From: Candidatus Methanoperedentaceae archaeon
GTDB taxonomy: Archaea > Halobacteriota > Methanosarcinia > Methanosarcinales > Methanoperedenaceae
Assembly: GCA_027371625.1 (NCBI GenBank)
Contig: DAHXMQ010000202.1
Coordinates: forward strand, 1 to 5,290
Direction of reading: 5' to 3'
Length of the DNA: 5,290 nucleotides
Positions 1 through 5,290 of the stretch are shown one piece after another. Position numbers and translations under genes: made by a program. Every line of letters starts with the position of its first letter. Within the stretch, counting starts at the first letter, position 1. The notes beneath the pieces are model-generated. The model made no database searches, was not told where the DNA came from, and saw only the letters and a program-made list of their open reading frames with translations.

Positions 1-233
1 GCCTTTCTTAATTCAACGGCATCCTTGGGAGGGTATATATGGACTTTTGCAGCATTCTCCCTAATCGCCGCCACAGCAAGTGGCGAAGCCCCAAGCGGGT
101 TTTCATTCGAGCCGAGTTTTATTATATTCTCTGGAGAAAGCCCGTATTTTTTTGCGATTTCCTCGATGGATTTCCCCGCAACATACTCATTAATATCCTT
201 CACCGAGGAACGCAGAAGCCTTTCAAATCTCAT
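1..233 (-). CDS. hisC: Histidinol-phosphate aminotransferase, N-terminal part (runs off left edge)
   Basis: HisC is the PLP-dependent enzyme that converts imidazole-acetol phosphate and glutamate to histidinol phosphate in cytoplasmic histidine synthesis. Seen here: 77 complete codons without a stop, from an ATG at 233 to the window edge. The N-terminal helix has KDINEYV near residues 12-18. It is followed by the family signature [12 protein letters not shown] at residues 40-51 and by [12 protein letters not shown] near residue 67, where HisC proteins carry the Tyr-Pro that reaches the neighbouring subunit's cofactor. The catalytic lysine lies outside the window. The start overlaps the end of argD by 11 bases, so translational coupling is likely; only a weak GGTG precedes the ATG. 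Related fold-type I enzymes such as threonine-phosphate decarboxylase share this N-terminal pattern and cannot be fully excluded from the fragment, but HisC fits best. Confidence 0.88.
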   Translation of the reverse strand, partial: MRFERLLRSSVKDINEYVAGKSIEEIAKKYGLSPENIIKLGSNENPLGASPLAVAAIRENAAKVHIYPPKDAVELRK

Positions 234-1380
234 CCAGCACCGAAACAGCTTTATTCAATTGTTCTTTTGTGATTGTTAGCGGAGGAACGAAGCGCAGCAC
301 CGATTCCGAGGTGCAGTTGAGGAGAACGCCCATTTCCCTTGCCCTGTTTACAATGTCCTCGCATTTTATCGAGAGTTCCATCCCAACCATCAATCCTTTT
401 CCGCGTATCTCCTTTACGTAATTCTTGTTCAGGCTTTCCAGTTTTTGAATGAGATAATTCCCTAGTTCTTCCGACCTCCTCACAAGCTTCTCTTTTTTGA
501 TGACATCTATATTTGCAATCGCTGCAGCACATGCAAGCGCATTCCCGCCGAAGGTCGAGGCATGGTCGCCGCGCCCGAAATTTGCAGCTATATCTTCACA
601 AGCGAGCATCGCTCCCATGGGAAAACCTCCACCCATAGCTTTAGCAGTGGTCAGTATATCGGGTTCCACGCCAGAATGTTCTTTTGCGAACCATTTTCCT
701 GTCCTGCCAAAACCAGTCTGCACCTCATCCAGAATTAACAATATTCCTTTTTCGTCGCATATCTCTCTCACTTCTTTCAGATAATCATCCGAAGGTACTA
801 TCACCCCACCCTCGCCCTGTATTGGCTCAAGTATCACGCCTGCCGTGTTTTCATGGATTGCAGCTCTTATAGCCCCGGCATCGTTATATGGAACGAATAC
901 CGCAGGCGCAAGCGGTTCAAACGGTTTCCTGTATTTTTCCTTGTAAGTAATGCTAAGAGCCCCCATTGTCCTTCCATGGAAAGCGTTCTCTGTGGCGATG
1001 AATTCCTTTCTGCCGGAGGCTTTTCGCGCAAGCTTCAGCGCTCCTTCAACTGCTTCCGCTCCCGAGTTACAAAAAAAAACTTTCTCCATGCCCGTAAGTT
1101 CAACAAGCTCCTCAGCAAGAACAGCCTGCTGTTCGGTGTAATAAAGGTTTGAGACATGGATCAACTCCTCTGCCTGCCGCTTTATTGCCTCCACAACCGA
1201 AGGATGGCAGTGACCCACGTTATTCACCGCTATCCCCGCTACGCAGTCTATGTATCCTTTACCATTGACATCGGTGACCACAGCGCCCCGTGCGCTTTTT
1301 ATTGCTATTGGCTGGCGCGTGTAGGTGTTAAAAATATATTTCTCATATCTCTGGACTATCCCGTCATAATCAAGCTGCAT
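223..1380 (-). CDS. argD: Acetylornithine aminotransferase (class III PLP aminotransferase)
   Basis: ArgD transfers an amino group from glutamate to N-acetylglutamate semialdehyde, giving N-acetylornithine for arginine synthesis. In some archaea the same family also acts in lysine synthesis (LysJ-type), which sequence alone does not settle. The 385 residues match the usual family length. Motifs in order: [15 protein letters not shown] at 105-119 for phosphate binding, [11 protein letters not shown] at 133-143, EPIQGEGG at 185-192, [11 protein letters not shown] at 218-228, the PLP lysine at about K247 in [17 protein letters not shown] at 275-280, and the substrate-carboxylate arginine at about R363 in [13 protein letters not shown] ribosome site (plus-strand 1386-1389) sits 5 bases before the ATG and supports this start. 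The gene begins 14 bases after the KaiC-like gene and ends inside hisC, so the three form one operon. A run of nine T on the coding strand lies at 1071-1079. An acetyl-lysine or GABA-type aminotransferase is the main alternative. Confidence 0.93.
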   Translation of the reverse strand: MQLDYDGIVQRYEKYIFNTYTRQPIAIKSARGAVVTDVNGKGYIDCVAGIAVNNVGHCHPSVVEAIKRQAEELIHVSNLYYTEQQAVLAEELVELTGMEKVFFCNSGAEAVEGALKLARKASGRKEFIATENAFHGRTMGALSITYKEKYRKPFEPLAPAVFVPYNDAGAIRAAIHENTAGVILEPIQGEGGVIVPSDDYLKEVREICDEKGILLILDEVQTGFGRTGKWFAKEHSGVEPDILTTAKAMGGGFPMGAMLACEDIAANFGRGDHASTFGGNALACAAAIANIDVIKKEKLVRRSEELGNYLIQKLESLNKNYVKEIRGKGLMVGMELSIKCEDIVNRAREMGVLLNCTSESVLRFVPPLTITKEQLNKAVSVLDEI

Positions 1381-1394
1381 TGATTCTCCAAATG

Positions 1395-2162
1395 TTATTT
1401 CGCGCCCGCTGTACCAAGAAGGCTGACTTCATCAATCATCACGGTTTCGCCGGGATGGACGATGATGCCTTTTTCCTGAATGTCATACGGATGCAGGGTT
1501 TCATCATGCTTGACGCCTCTCATCTTTAATATTTCGATTGCCCTTACCCTGCTTCCGCCTACCCTGAAAATATGCAGCTTGATTACCCCGGAAGAGAGAT
1601 ACTCTTCAACACTGAACTCCTGTGCGTCCTGTATCTCACTCGTCATGAGGGTAGTGCAATCAAGAAATTCAAGGTTTTTAATGAACTCGGAAACAATCTG
1701 CCTGACGTCTCTTTCTCCTGAAGATAATTTTATGGATGTTATGGAGTCGATGAAAACCCTTTTTGCTTTTACTGCTTCAACCTCAGTTTGAATTTGCTTG
1801 AAGATGTCGCCGATGTTTTTGGTTGCGGCAACAATGCCTATAGGACTGCTGTCGGGTATTTTTACAAATTTCGTATACTTGAACGGGTCAGCATATATTA
1901 TCTTTATTTTTTTCTGGGATATCAGTCTCTCAATGTCCCAGCCGAATCTCCACATATCACGGATCATCCTGGAAGGCGTCTCTTCCATTACAACAAGTAC
2001 CCCCGGCTCGTTATAATTCATAGCCCCTCCCACAAGATACTGTATCCCGAATGTTGTCTTGCCCGCACCAGGACCTCCTGTCACAATGATGACATCGTTC
2101 TCAACATACCCTCCTTCTATTAGCTCATCAAGCCCTGGAATAGCGGTTTTTACTTTGCCCAT
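1395..2162 (-). CDS. Single-domain KaiC-like (RecA-superfamily) ATPase
   Basis: This is a RecA-fold ATPase of the archaeal KaiC group, 255 residues with one KaiC domain. Visible motifs: Walker A GGPGAGKTT at 29-37, the paired glutamates EE at 60-61 in VVMEETP that supply the catalytic base in KaiC, Walker B VFID at 136-139, and the KMRGVKHD segment near the C-terminus, which corresponds to the KxRGxxHD nucleotide-contact motif of KaiC. The opening ..TAIPGLDELIEGGYVEND.. is also typical. Archaeal single-domain relatives are implicated in signalling and regulation, but the partner and exact role are unknown here, so no gene symbol is given. GAGG at 2170-2173 lies 7 bases before the ATG, and a TATA box lies further upstream. 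It is the first gene of a tight operon with argD and hisC. All ATPase residues look intact. No second KaiC domain and no obvious C-terminal phosphorylation tail are present. Confidence 0.88.
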   Translation of the reverse strand: MGKVKTAIPGLDELIEGGYVENDVIIVTGGPGAGKTTFGIQYLVGGAMNYNEPGVLVVMEETPSRMIRDMWRFGWDIERLISQKKIKIIYADPFKYTKFVKIPDSSPIGIVAATKNIGDIFKQIQTEVEAVKAKRVFIDSITSIKLSSGERDVRQIVSEFIKNLEFLDCTTLMTSEIQDAQEFSVEEYLSSGVIKLHIFRVGGSRVRAIEILKMRGVKHDETLHPYDIQEKGIIVHPGETVMIDEVSLLGTAGAK

Positions 2163-2200
2163 TCAGTTTCCTCGCTATCATGAGCAGATGAATTTATTAA

Positions 2201-2209
2201 TATATATAA
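2201..2209 (-). promoter_or_regulatory. TATA box for the KaiC-like/argD/hisC operon
   Basis: Read on the minus strand, this is TTATATATA inside an AT-rich stretch (2191-2210). Placing transcription start about 26 bases downstream gives roughly position 2179. That leaves a leader of about 16 bases which just contains the GAGG ribosome site and the ATG at 2162. No comparable element lies between the three genes downstream, which suggests this promoter drives all of them. The motif and spacing are seen; the start site is inferred. Confidence 0.65.
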
Positions 2210-2225
2210 TCGATTGTAAAAGAGA

Positions 2226-2429
2226 TTAGGGATGAGCAAGAAACCTGTTCCTTTTGAACTCTTCGAGCACCAGTTCTTTCGCCGGGATGTCCTTGTCAGA
2301 GCACTTTTCTTCTTTCCATGCCTCTATTGAGCGAAAAATGAAGAACATGCCATCTTTTTGTTTGGATGTCTGGAGATTCGGATCCTCTGATTTTTCAAAA
2401 AATTCTCTGTATCCATCTAAGACTGTCAT
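2226..2429 (-). CDS. Small hypothetical protein, 67 residues
   Basis: I do not recognise this protein. From the ATG at 2429 it is a short, soluble-looking chain rich in Lys and Glu. It includes REFFEKSED near the start, FFIFRSIEAWKEEK in the middle, and a C-terminal EFKRNRFLAHP. There is no signal peptide, membrane segment, or Cys/His metal site. An in-frame TTG at 2453 would add eight residues. Neither start has a convincing ribosome site, but a BRE/TATA element at 2481-2496 points at this frame and would give a short leader. The opposite strand also has a short open frame here, but that frame is Ser-rich, starts with TTG and looks like a shadow. The gene sits alone between two promoters: its stop is 63 bases before the KaiC-like start, and it is divergent from the Yip1-type gene. 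It could be a real orphan small protein or a chance ORF. Confidence 0.5.
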   Translation of the reverse strand: MTVLDGYREFFEKSEDPNLQTSKQKDGMFFIFRSIEAWKEEKCSDKDIPAKELVLEEFKRNRFLAHP

Positions 2430-2480
2430 TGGAGCAAATGACGGGTTAATCAATAATGAAGCTTACTACGAATAGCGGGG

Positions 2481-2496
2481 AATTTATAATCTTTCC
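2481..2496 (-). promoter_or_regulatory. BRE/TATA promoter for the small hypothetical gene
   Basis: On the minus strand this reads GGAAAGATTATAAATT: a purine-rich BRE-like element directly before a TATA box. Expected transcription start is near 2460, just upstream of both candidate start codons (TTG 2453, ATG 2429). It faces away from the plus-strand TATA box at 2520-2529, so the interval between the two genes is a divergent promoter region. The motif is seen; its activity is inferred. Confidence 0.55.
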
Positions 2497-2519
2497 CTCA
2501 CATAATGATTAAGGCAAAG

Positions 2520-2529
2520 TTATATATAA
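2520..2529 (+). promoter_or_regulatory. TATA box for the Yip1-type membrane protein gene
   Basis: TTATATATAA is preceded by the purine-rich AAGGCAAAG at 2511-2519, which resembles an archaeal BRE. Transcription start is expected around 2547-2552. The leader would therefore be only about 10-14 bases and would consist mostly of the ribosome site. Confidence 0.65.
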
Positions 2530-2550
2530 TGTTGCCTTATCTAATTTCTT

Positions 2551-2556
2551 GGTGAT
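2551..2556 (+). promoter_or_regulatory. Shine-Dalgarno site that fixes the Yip1-type gene start
   Basis: GGTGAT matches the 3' end of archaeal 16S rRNA (anti-SD of GGAGGTGAT). It lies 4 bases before the ATG at 2561. This favours the ATG over the in-frame TTG at 2549 and GTG at 2552, which would overlap the site itself. Confidence 0.75.
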
Positions 2557-2560
2557 ATGT

Positions 2561-3163
2561 ATGGATTTCTTTGAAAAAGTAAGAGGATTCCTGTTAGACC
2601 CGTCAAAAGCGTTTGACGCTGCTAAAGGAGAAAAACTGGAAGAAGCGATAAAATACTATGCGATTATTGCTGCAGTATATTCCGCGCTCCTTGCAGTATT
2701 GCTGACATTCATAGGCACAATGCTCGGCTCGCTGATGGGAGGTCCCATTGGAGGGTTGATTGGAGCGGGTGCGGGAGCAGGCGGAGGGATAATATTCTTT
2801 ATATTGTTTATGATTTTCGCAATAATCGGGGCATTTATAGGTGGGGCTATTCTTCATATTTTCGTATACCTCGTGGGCGGAAGAAAAGGACTTGAACAGA
2901 CGATAAAAGCTGTAATGTACGGCTCAACGCCGGGATTATTGCTTGGCTGGATACCAATTATAGGCTTCATTGCGGGGATATGGTCGTTGGTTCTTGAGAT
3001 TCTTGGAATTCGTCAGCTTCATGAGCTCACGACTGGAAAAGCAGTTCTGGCTGTACTAATACCGATTATAATAGCGGTGGTATTAGCTGTGATTATAGCA
3101 GCACTTTTCATTGCATCATTTAGATCCGGAATTGTGCCTTATAGAGGTTATAGAGGCTATTAA
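2561..3163 (+). CDS. Yip1-type multi-pass integral membrane protein
   Basis: This is a 200-residue membrane protein resembling archaeal members of the Yip1 domain family. Their function in archaea is not established, and eukaryotic Yip1 proteins act in membrane traffic. A short amphipathic N-terminus (FFEKVRGFLLDPSKAFDAAK) is typical of this group. Hydrophobic segments follow at about 33-55, 77-105, 127-150 and 160-187. A Gly-rich stretch lies at 57-76, with GxxxG-like spacing (GSLMGGPIGGLIGAGAGAGG). The segment from YLVGGRKG through YGSTPGLLLGWIPIIG to the LHELTTGKA near 153-161 is the best family match. The tail ends in YRGYRGY. The gene stands alone on its strand, with its own TATA box and GGTGAT site. 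Its stop overlaps that of the convergent scpB by four bases. Assignment rests on pattern memory, so a generic membrane-protein label is the fallback. Confidence 0.75.
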   Translation: MDFFEKVRGFLLDPSKAFDAAKGEKLEEAIKYYAIIAAVYSALLAVLLTFIGTMLGSLMGGPIGGLIGAGAGAGGGIIFFILFMIFAIIGAFIGGAILHIFVYLVGGRKGLEQTIKAVMYGSTPGLLLGWIPIIGFIAGIWSLVLEILGIRQLHELTTGKAVLAVLIPIIIAVVLAVIIAALFIASFRSGIVPYRGYRGY

Positions 3164-3170
3164 CCTCTAT
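3141..3170. terminator. Perfect 10-bp inverted repeat at convergent stop codons, possible terminator
   Basis: ATAGAGGTTA at 3141-3150 is exactly complementary to TAACCTCTAT at 3161-3170, with a 10-base loop between them. The loop and right arm contain both overlapping stop codons: the Yip1-type TAA at 3161-3163 and the scpB TAA on the other strand at 3160-3162. On the plus strand a pyrimidine-rich stretch (TTCTTCCTCTTTTC) follows the hairpin, which suits termination of the Yip1-type transcript. No T-run follows on the minus strand. Archaea do not need hairpins to terminate, so the role is inferred. Confidence 0.45.
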
Positions 3171-4254
3171 TTCTTCCTCTTTTCAATCCCTCGATCACAG
3201 CATCATACCTTTGGCATATCCTTTTGACAATATCCACCTCGGCATTCTTATGCGTGGGAATAAGGATATCTGCCGTCCCGATTTCCTTCCCATCGCTTGA
3301 TACACCGTAATCAGGCGCGATTTTTACGCCATCAGAGGAAATCCCGAGGCGCAGTTCATTTACTATACGTGACACCATTTCGGTCTGTGGCGTCACTTTT
3401 GTCGCAATGGAATACGCTTTTTCTATGTACTCGTTCTTCAATCCTGAGATGTATTCTATACTCTCCCTTACTTTCCTTTTACTGCCGTACTCGGCAAGGA
3501 TATTAACCGAATTAATCAGCTCCTCAAATGTTGCACCTGAAACCTCAATCACCCTTCCCTCAAAGTACTTCTTCACCCGCTCTTCATAACCTCTTGGGAG
3601 CACAAGCACACCCAGGTCAGCCAACTTATCCAGCACCTCGTCAGTGGGAGCATAAGGGTTTATCACCTCGTATTCCTCAATTCCAGCAAGCGACATCAAT
3701 GATTCGTACATCGGCGTGACGCCAATCCCCTGCTTTCCGAGCCATTTATCAAGCCCCATCTTCTGCTCTCGCGCAAGTTCTATAATCTTCCGCTTGATGG
3801 CTTCAGGCTCTGTGGAATCGAGGTTGAAATACTCGGCAAACCTCTGTGTTGTCTGGAGAAGCCTTGTTCTTCCCTGCGGTGTGGCTGATACAAGACCGTT
3901 TTCCTCAAGCTCCCTGACATGGTCGTATGCGGCAGCGCCTCTTCTGTACACGAGTTCTGCAACCGTGAGGGGCTGGTGATATGCTATCATGGCAAGCGTG
4001 CGAAGCACAGGCGAACGAAGCTCTTTCGGCGCAAGAGATCGAACTTTTTCCGCATATTCTGGCTTGACTTGCATCACGAACTTTCCTTCGATCTCCCTTA
4101 TCTCGATGGCGCTGCCCCGCTGCGTATATTCCTCCATCAACTGACTGAGAAGCAACCTTGCGTTCTTCCCCGTAAGCTTTCGAAGCTGTTCCTCATCCAG
4201 AGGTTCACCTGAAGCAAACAGTGCCGCCTCAATAATCTCCTTATCGCCGCTCAT
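3160..4254 (-). CDS. scpB: Segregation and condensation protein B with long C-terminal extension
   Basis: ScpB is the dimeric winged-helix (kite) subunit that binds the ScpA kleisin in the SMC condensin complex, which compacts and segregates the chromosome. Residues 1 to about 150 carry the family pattern: KEIIEAALFASGEPLDEEQL at 5-24, the strand-rich EIREIEGKFVMQVKPEYA at 51-68, the second winged helix LRSPVLRTLAMIAYHQPLT at 79-97, GLVSATPQGR at 120-129, and TTQRFAEYFNL at 135-145. Typical ScpB proteins are roughly 180-200 residues; this one has 364. The remaining 200 or so residues are mostly charged helix with no motif I recognise, in one continuous frame with no sign of frameshift. A strong AAGGAGG lies 8 bases before the ATG, and the ATG overlaps the scpA stop (ATGA). 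Both place it firmly in an scpAB operon. The core assignment is secure; the role of the extension is unknown. Confidence 0.88.
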   Translation of the reverse strand: MSGDKEIIEAALFASGEPLDEEQLRKLTGKNARLLLSQLMEEYTQRGSAIEIREIEGKFVMQVKPEYAEKVRSLAPKELRSPVLRTLAMIAYHQPLTVAELVYRRGAAAYDHVRELEENGLVSATPQGRTRLLQTTQRFAEYFNLDSTEPEAIKRKIIELAREQKMGLDKWLGKQGIGVTPMYESLMSLAGIEEYEVINPYAPTDEVLDKLADLGVLVLPRGYEERVKKYFEGRVIEVSGATFEELINSVNILAEYGSKRKVRESIEYISGLKNEYIEKAYSIATKVTPQTEMVSRIVNELRLGISSDGVKIAPDYGVSSDGKEIGTADILIPTHKNAEVDIVKRICQRYDAVIEGLKRGRNRG

Positions 4255-4943
4255 GAAGCCTGCCTCCTTATGAAAAGCTCGCCAAAAAGCTCTTCCTGTT
4301 CAAGCCAGATCTCTTTTTTTGTCGCAAGGAAAAGAAGGGCGAGATATGCCATTACCTTTCCTGCCCTGTCAAGTGGTGAAGAGAGGTCTGAGAATTTTAT
4401 GTCCTTTTGTTTCTCAAACAGTTCATCCAATAAGTCTCTCATCATCCCGACCCTGCTTTCAATGTCCTCTTCATGTGCAACGGAAAGCACCTCCTCGATT
4501 GTTGCACGCCGCTCTTCTCTTTTGGTATCGAAACGCTCAAGCCGCCGCTTCTCAACCACCTCAGCCTTCTTGAGTTCAGCCAATAATTCCTCAAGCGTAA
4601 CAGGTCGCCTTGACGAGCGGCGAAGTGGCATTGCAGGCACGGGATAATCGGTGATCTCGAACTGCACCGCATCGTCTTCACTGGTTTCCTGCGGCTCATC
4701 AACTTCCACAAGCACATTGGATTTCATGCGCAGGAGAATGGCTGCGTACAGGAGAGTCCTTCCTGAGACTCGCAAATCCATCTTTTCAAGCTCCTCCACG
4801 TGACGAAGGAACTTGTCAGTGACCTCGACTATGTCTATGTTCCATGGGTCGATTTCCCCGTTCTTGGCAAGGGTTACAAGGATTTCTATCGGCTCTTCCA
4901 GTACAGCTTCGCTGCAAAATACCTCAGCCTCTCCTTCGGTCAT
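4251..4943 (-). CDS. scpA: Segregation and condensation protein A (kleisin)
   Basis: ScpA is the kleisin that bridges the SMC heads and recruits ScpB in the prokaryotic condensin. From the ATG at 4943 it has 230 residues, normal for the family. The N-terminal kleisin signature is clear: PIEILVTLAKNGEIDPWNID followed by IVEVTDKFLRHVEELEKMDL and then RTLLYAAILLRMKS. The middle is acidic and then rich in Arg/Glu, as expected for the flexible linker. The C-terminus (GKVMAYLALLFLATKKEIWL, then QEELFGELFIRR) matches the winged helix that docks on the SMC head. An in-frame GTG at 4973 would add ten hydrophobic residues that do not look like ScpA, so I prefer the ATG; neither start has a visible ribosome site. 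The gene follows taw1 closely and its TGA overlaps the scpB ATG. No smc gene is in the window. Confidence 0.92.
   Translation of the reverse strand: MTEGEAEVFCSEAVLEEPIEILVTLAKNGEIDPWNIDIVEVTDKFLRHVEELEKMDLRVSGRTLLYAAILLRMKSNVLVEVDEPQETSEDDAVQFEITDYPVPAMPLRRSSRRPVTLEELLAELKKAEVVEKRRLERFDTKREERRATIEEVLSVAHEEDIESRVGMMRDLLDELFEKQKDIKFSDLSSPLDRAGKVMAYLALLFLATKKEIWLEQEELFGELFIRRQAS
4263..4269 (-). promoter_or_regulatory. Strong Shine-Dalgarno site of scpB inside scpA
   Basis: On the minus strand this reads AAGGAGG, 8 bases before the scpB ATG at 4254 and within the last codons of scpA. It fixes the scpB start. Together with the ATGA overlap, it suggests that scpB is initiated efficiently as ribosomes finish scpA. 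Confidence 0.8.
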
Positions 4944-4983
4944 ATTTGTATGGATAATAGCATATAGAAGCACATAAGTTTTG

Positions 4984-5290
4984 TCATAGAGTCAGCTTTC
5001 TCCCATCCTTTGTCAGCAGCACCACGCGGCTGTTCACAGAATCATCCGCAACACAATAACCCAGCGCCGCAGCCACCTTCTTTGAGAAATCCAGCACTTC
5101 CTCATGCAAAGGCATGTTGTCCAGAGACAATCGCTTTCTTGAAAAACCGAGATGCATGTAAGCTTTTAATTCAACAAAATCAGGCTCGGCGGCTTCTATC
5201 AAACGTGCAAAACCCTCAGGATTCGCCATATTGACGCCCTTCGTTAAGGTTATCCTGACCGCAGTCCTGGATTTTGAATCTTTCAAAATC
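4984..5290 (-). CDS. taw1: tRNA 4-demethylwyosine synthase Taw1/TYW1, C-terminal part (starts beyond right edge)
   Basis: Taw1 is a radical SAM enzyme that condenses N1-methylguanosine at position 37 of tRNA-Phe with pyruvate to make the tricyclic base of wyosine. Only about the last 102 residues are here, and the frame is open to the right edge. The region lacks the radical SAM cysteine motif, which lies upstream. The C-terminal family pattern is clear: RTAVRITLTKGVNM, then AEPDFVELKAYMHLGFSRKRLS, then the NMPLHEEVLDFSKK segment and the terminal SRVVLLTKDGRKL. In TYW1 the MH.G.S..RL and NMP.H.EV blocks sit near the active site and tRNA-binding face. The stop is 40 bases before the preferred scpA ATG (10 before its alternative GTG), so the genes are probably co-transcribed. 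The leftmost-reading TTG at 5286 is an internal leucine, not a start. Confidence 0.9.
   Translation of the reverse strand, partial: ILKDSKSRTAVRITLTKGVNMANPEGFARLIEAAEPDFVELKAYMHLGFSRKRLSLDNMPLHEEVLDFSKKVAAALGYCVADDSVNSRVVLLTKDGRKLTL

Noticed and set aside
25..279. Plus-strand open frame at the left edge
   Set aside because: It lies opposite the hisC N-terminus and argD C-terminus, both clearly recognised. Its translation has no family pattern and looks like a shadow.
2163..2225. Terminator between the small hypothetical gene and the KaiC-like gene
   Set aside because: Only a short TCTTTT follows the small gene's stop on the minus strand, too weak to call. The rest is the AT-rich promoter region.
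2254..2475. Plus-strand open frame of 73 residues opposite the small minus-strand gene
   Set aside because: It begins with TTG and has a Ser/Phe-rich composition. No TATA box was found upstream on that strand, whereas the minus-strand frame has a BRE/TATA element.
4270..4647. Plus-strand open frame of 125 residues within scpA
   Set aside because: It is very rich in Ser and Arg, which is the expected antisense reading of the Glu/Leu/Arg-rich ScpA linker. It has no motif, and scpA is certain.
4984..5286. TTG at 5286 as a start of a standalone 100-residue protein
   Set aside because: The frame continues open to the window edge and the sequence matches the interior and C-terminus of Taw1, so this TTG is an internal leucine codon.
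1..5290. CRISPR arrays, tRNA or rRNA genes, transposases, attachment sites
   Set aside because: Reading both strands shows no spaced direct repeats, no tRNA-like cloverleaf, no rRNA motifs and no transposase or integrase patterns. Nearly all sequence is accounted for by genes.

Overview
The window reads as archaeal chromosome, most likely euryarchaeal. The evidence is TATA boxes (two of the three with a purine-rich BRE-like stretch upstream) placed about 25-30 bases before likely transcription starts, a single-domain archaeal KaiC-type ATPase, the archaeal wyosine-tRNA enzyme Taw1, and ScpA/ScpB condensin subunits. Protein flavour and moderate base composition would fit a Methanosarcinales-type methanogen or methanotroph. 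That lineage guess is from memory of family sequences and is of low confidence.

Layout, left to right. Positions 1-2162 hold a minus-strand operon read from right to left: a KaiC-like ATPase, then argD, then the first 77 codons of hisC, which runs off the left edge. The genes are nearly contiguous: 14 bases separate the first two, and argD and hisC overlap by 11. A TATA box and Shine-Dalgarno site precede the KaiC-like gene. Positions 2226-2429 hold a small minus-strand ORF of unknown function with its own TATA box. Positions 2561-3163 hold a plus-strand Yip1-type membrane protein, with a TATA box and a GGTGAT ribosome site. Positions 3160-5290 hold a second minus-strand operon: the 3' end of taw1, then scpA, then scpB. 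scpA and scpB overlap by ATGA. The Yip1 gene and scpB converge and share four bases at their stop codons, inside a perfect 10-bp inverted repeat.

Functionally, ArgD (arginine and possibly lysine synthesis) and HisC (histidine synthesis) are PLP aminotransferases of amino-acid synthesis. They are co-transcribed behind a RecA/KaiC-fold ATPase that might be regulatory. ScpA and ScpB are the kleisin and kite subunits of the SMC condensin complex; smc itself is not in the window. Taw1 makes the tricyclic base of wyosine next to the anticodon of tRNA-Phe.

Most of the window is ordinary housekeeping DNA, and I found no clear new system. The items most worth a second look are the roughly 200-residue C-terminal extension of ScpB, the KaiC-argD-hisC operon, the hairpin at the convergent stops, and a mini-ORF bridging taw1 and scpA.
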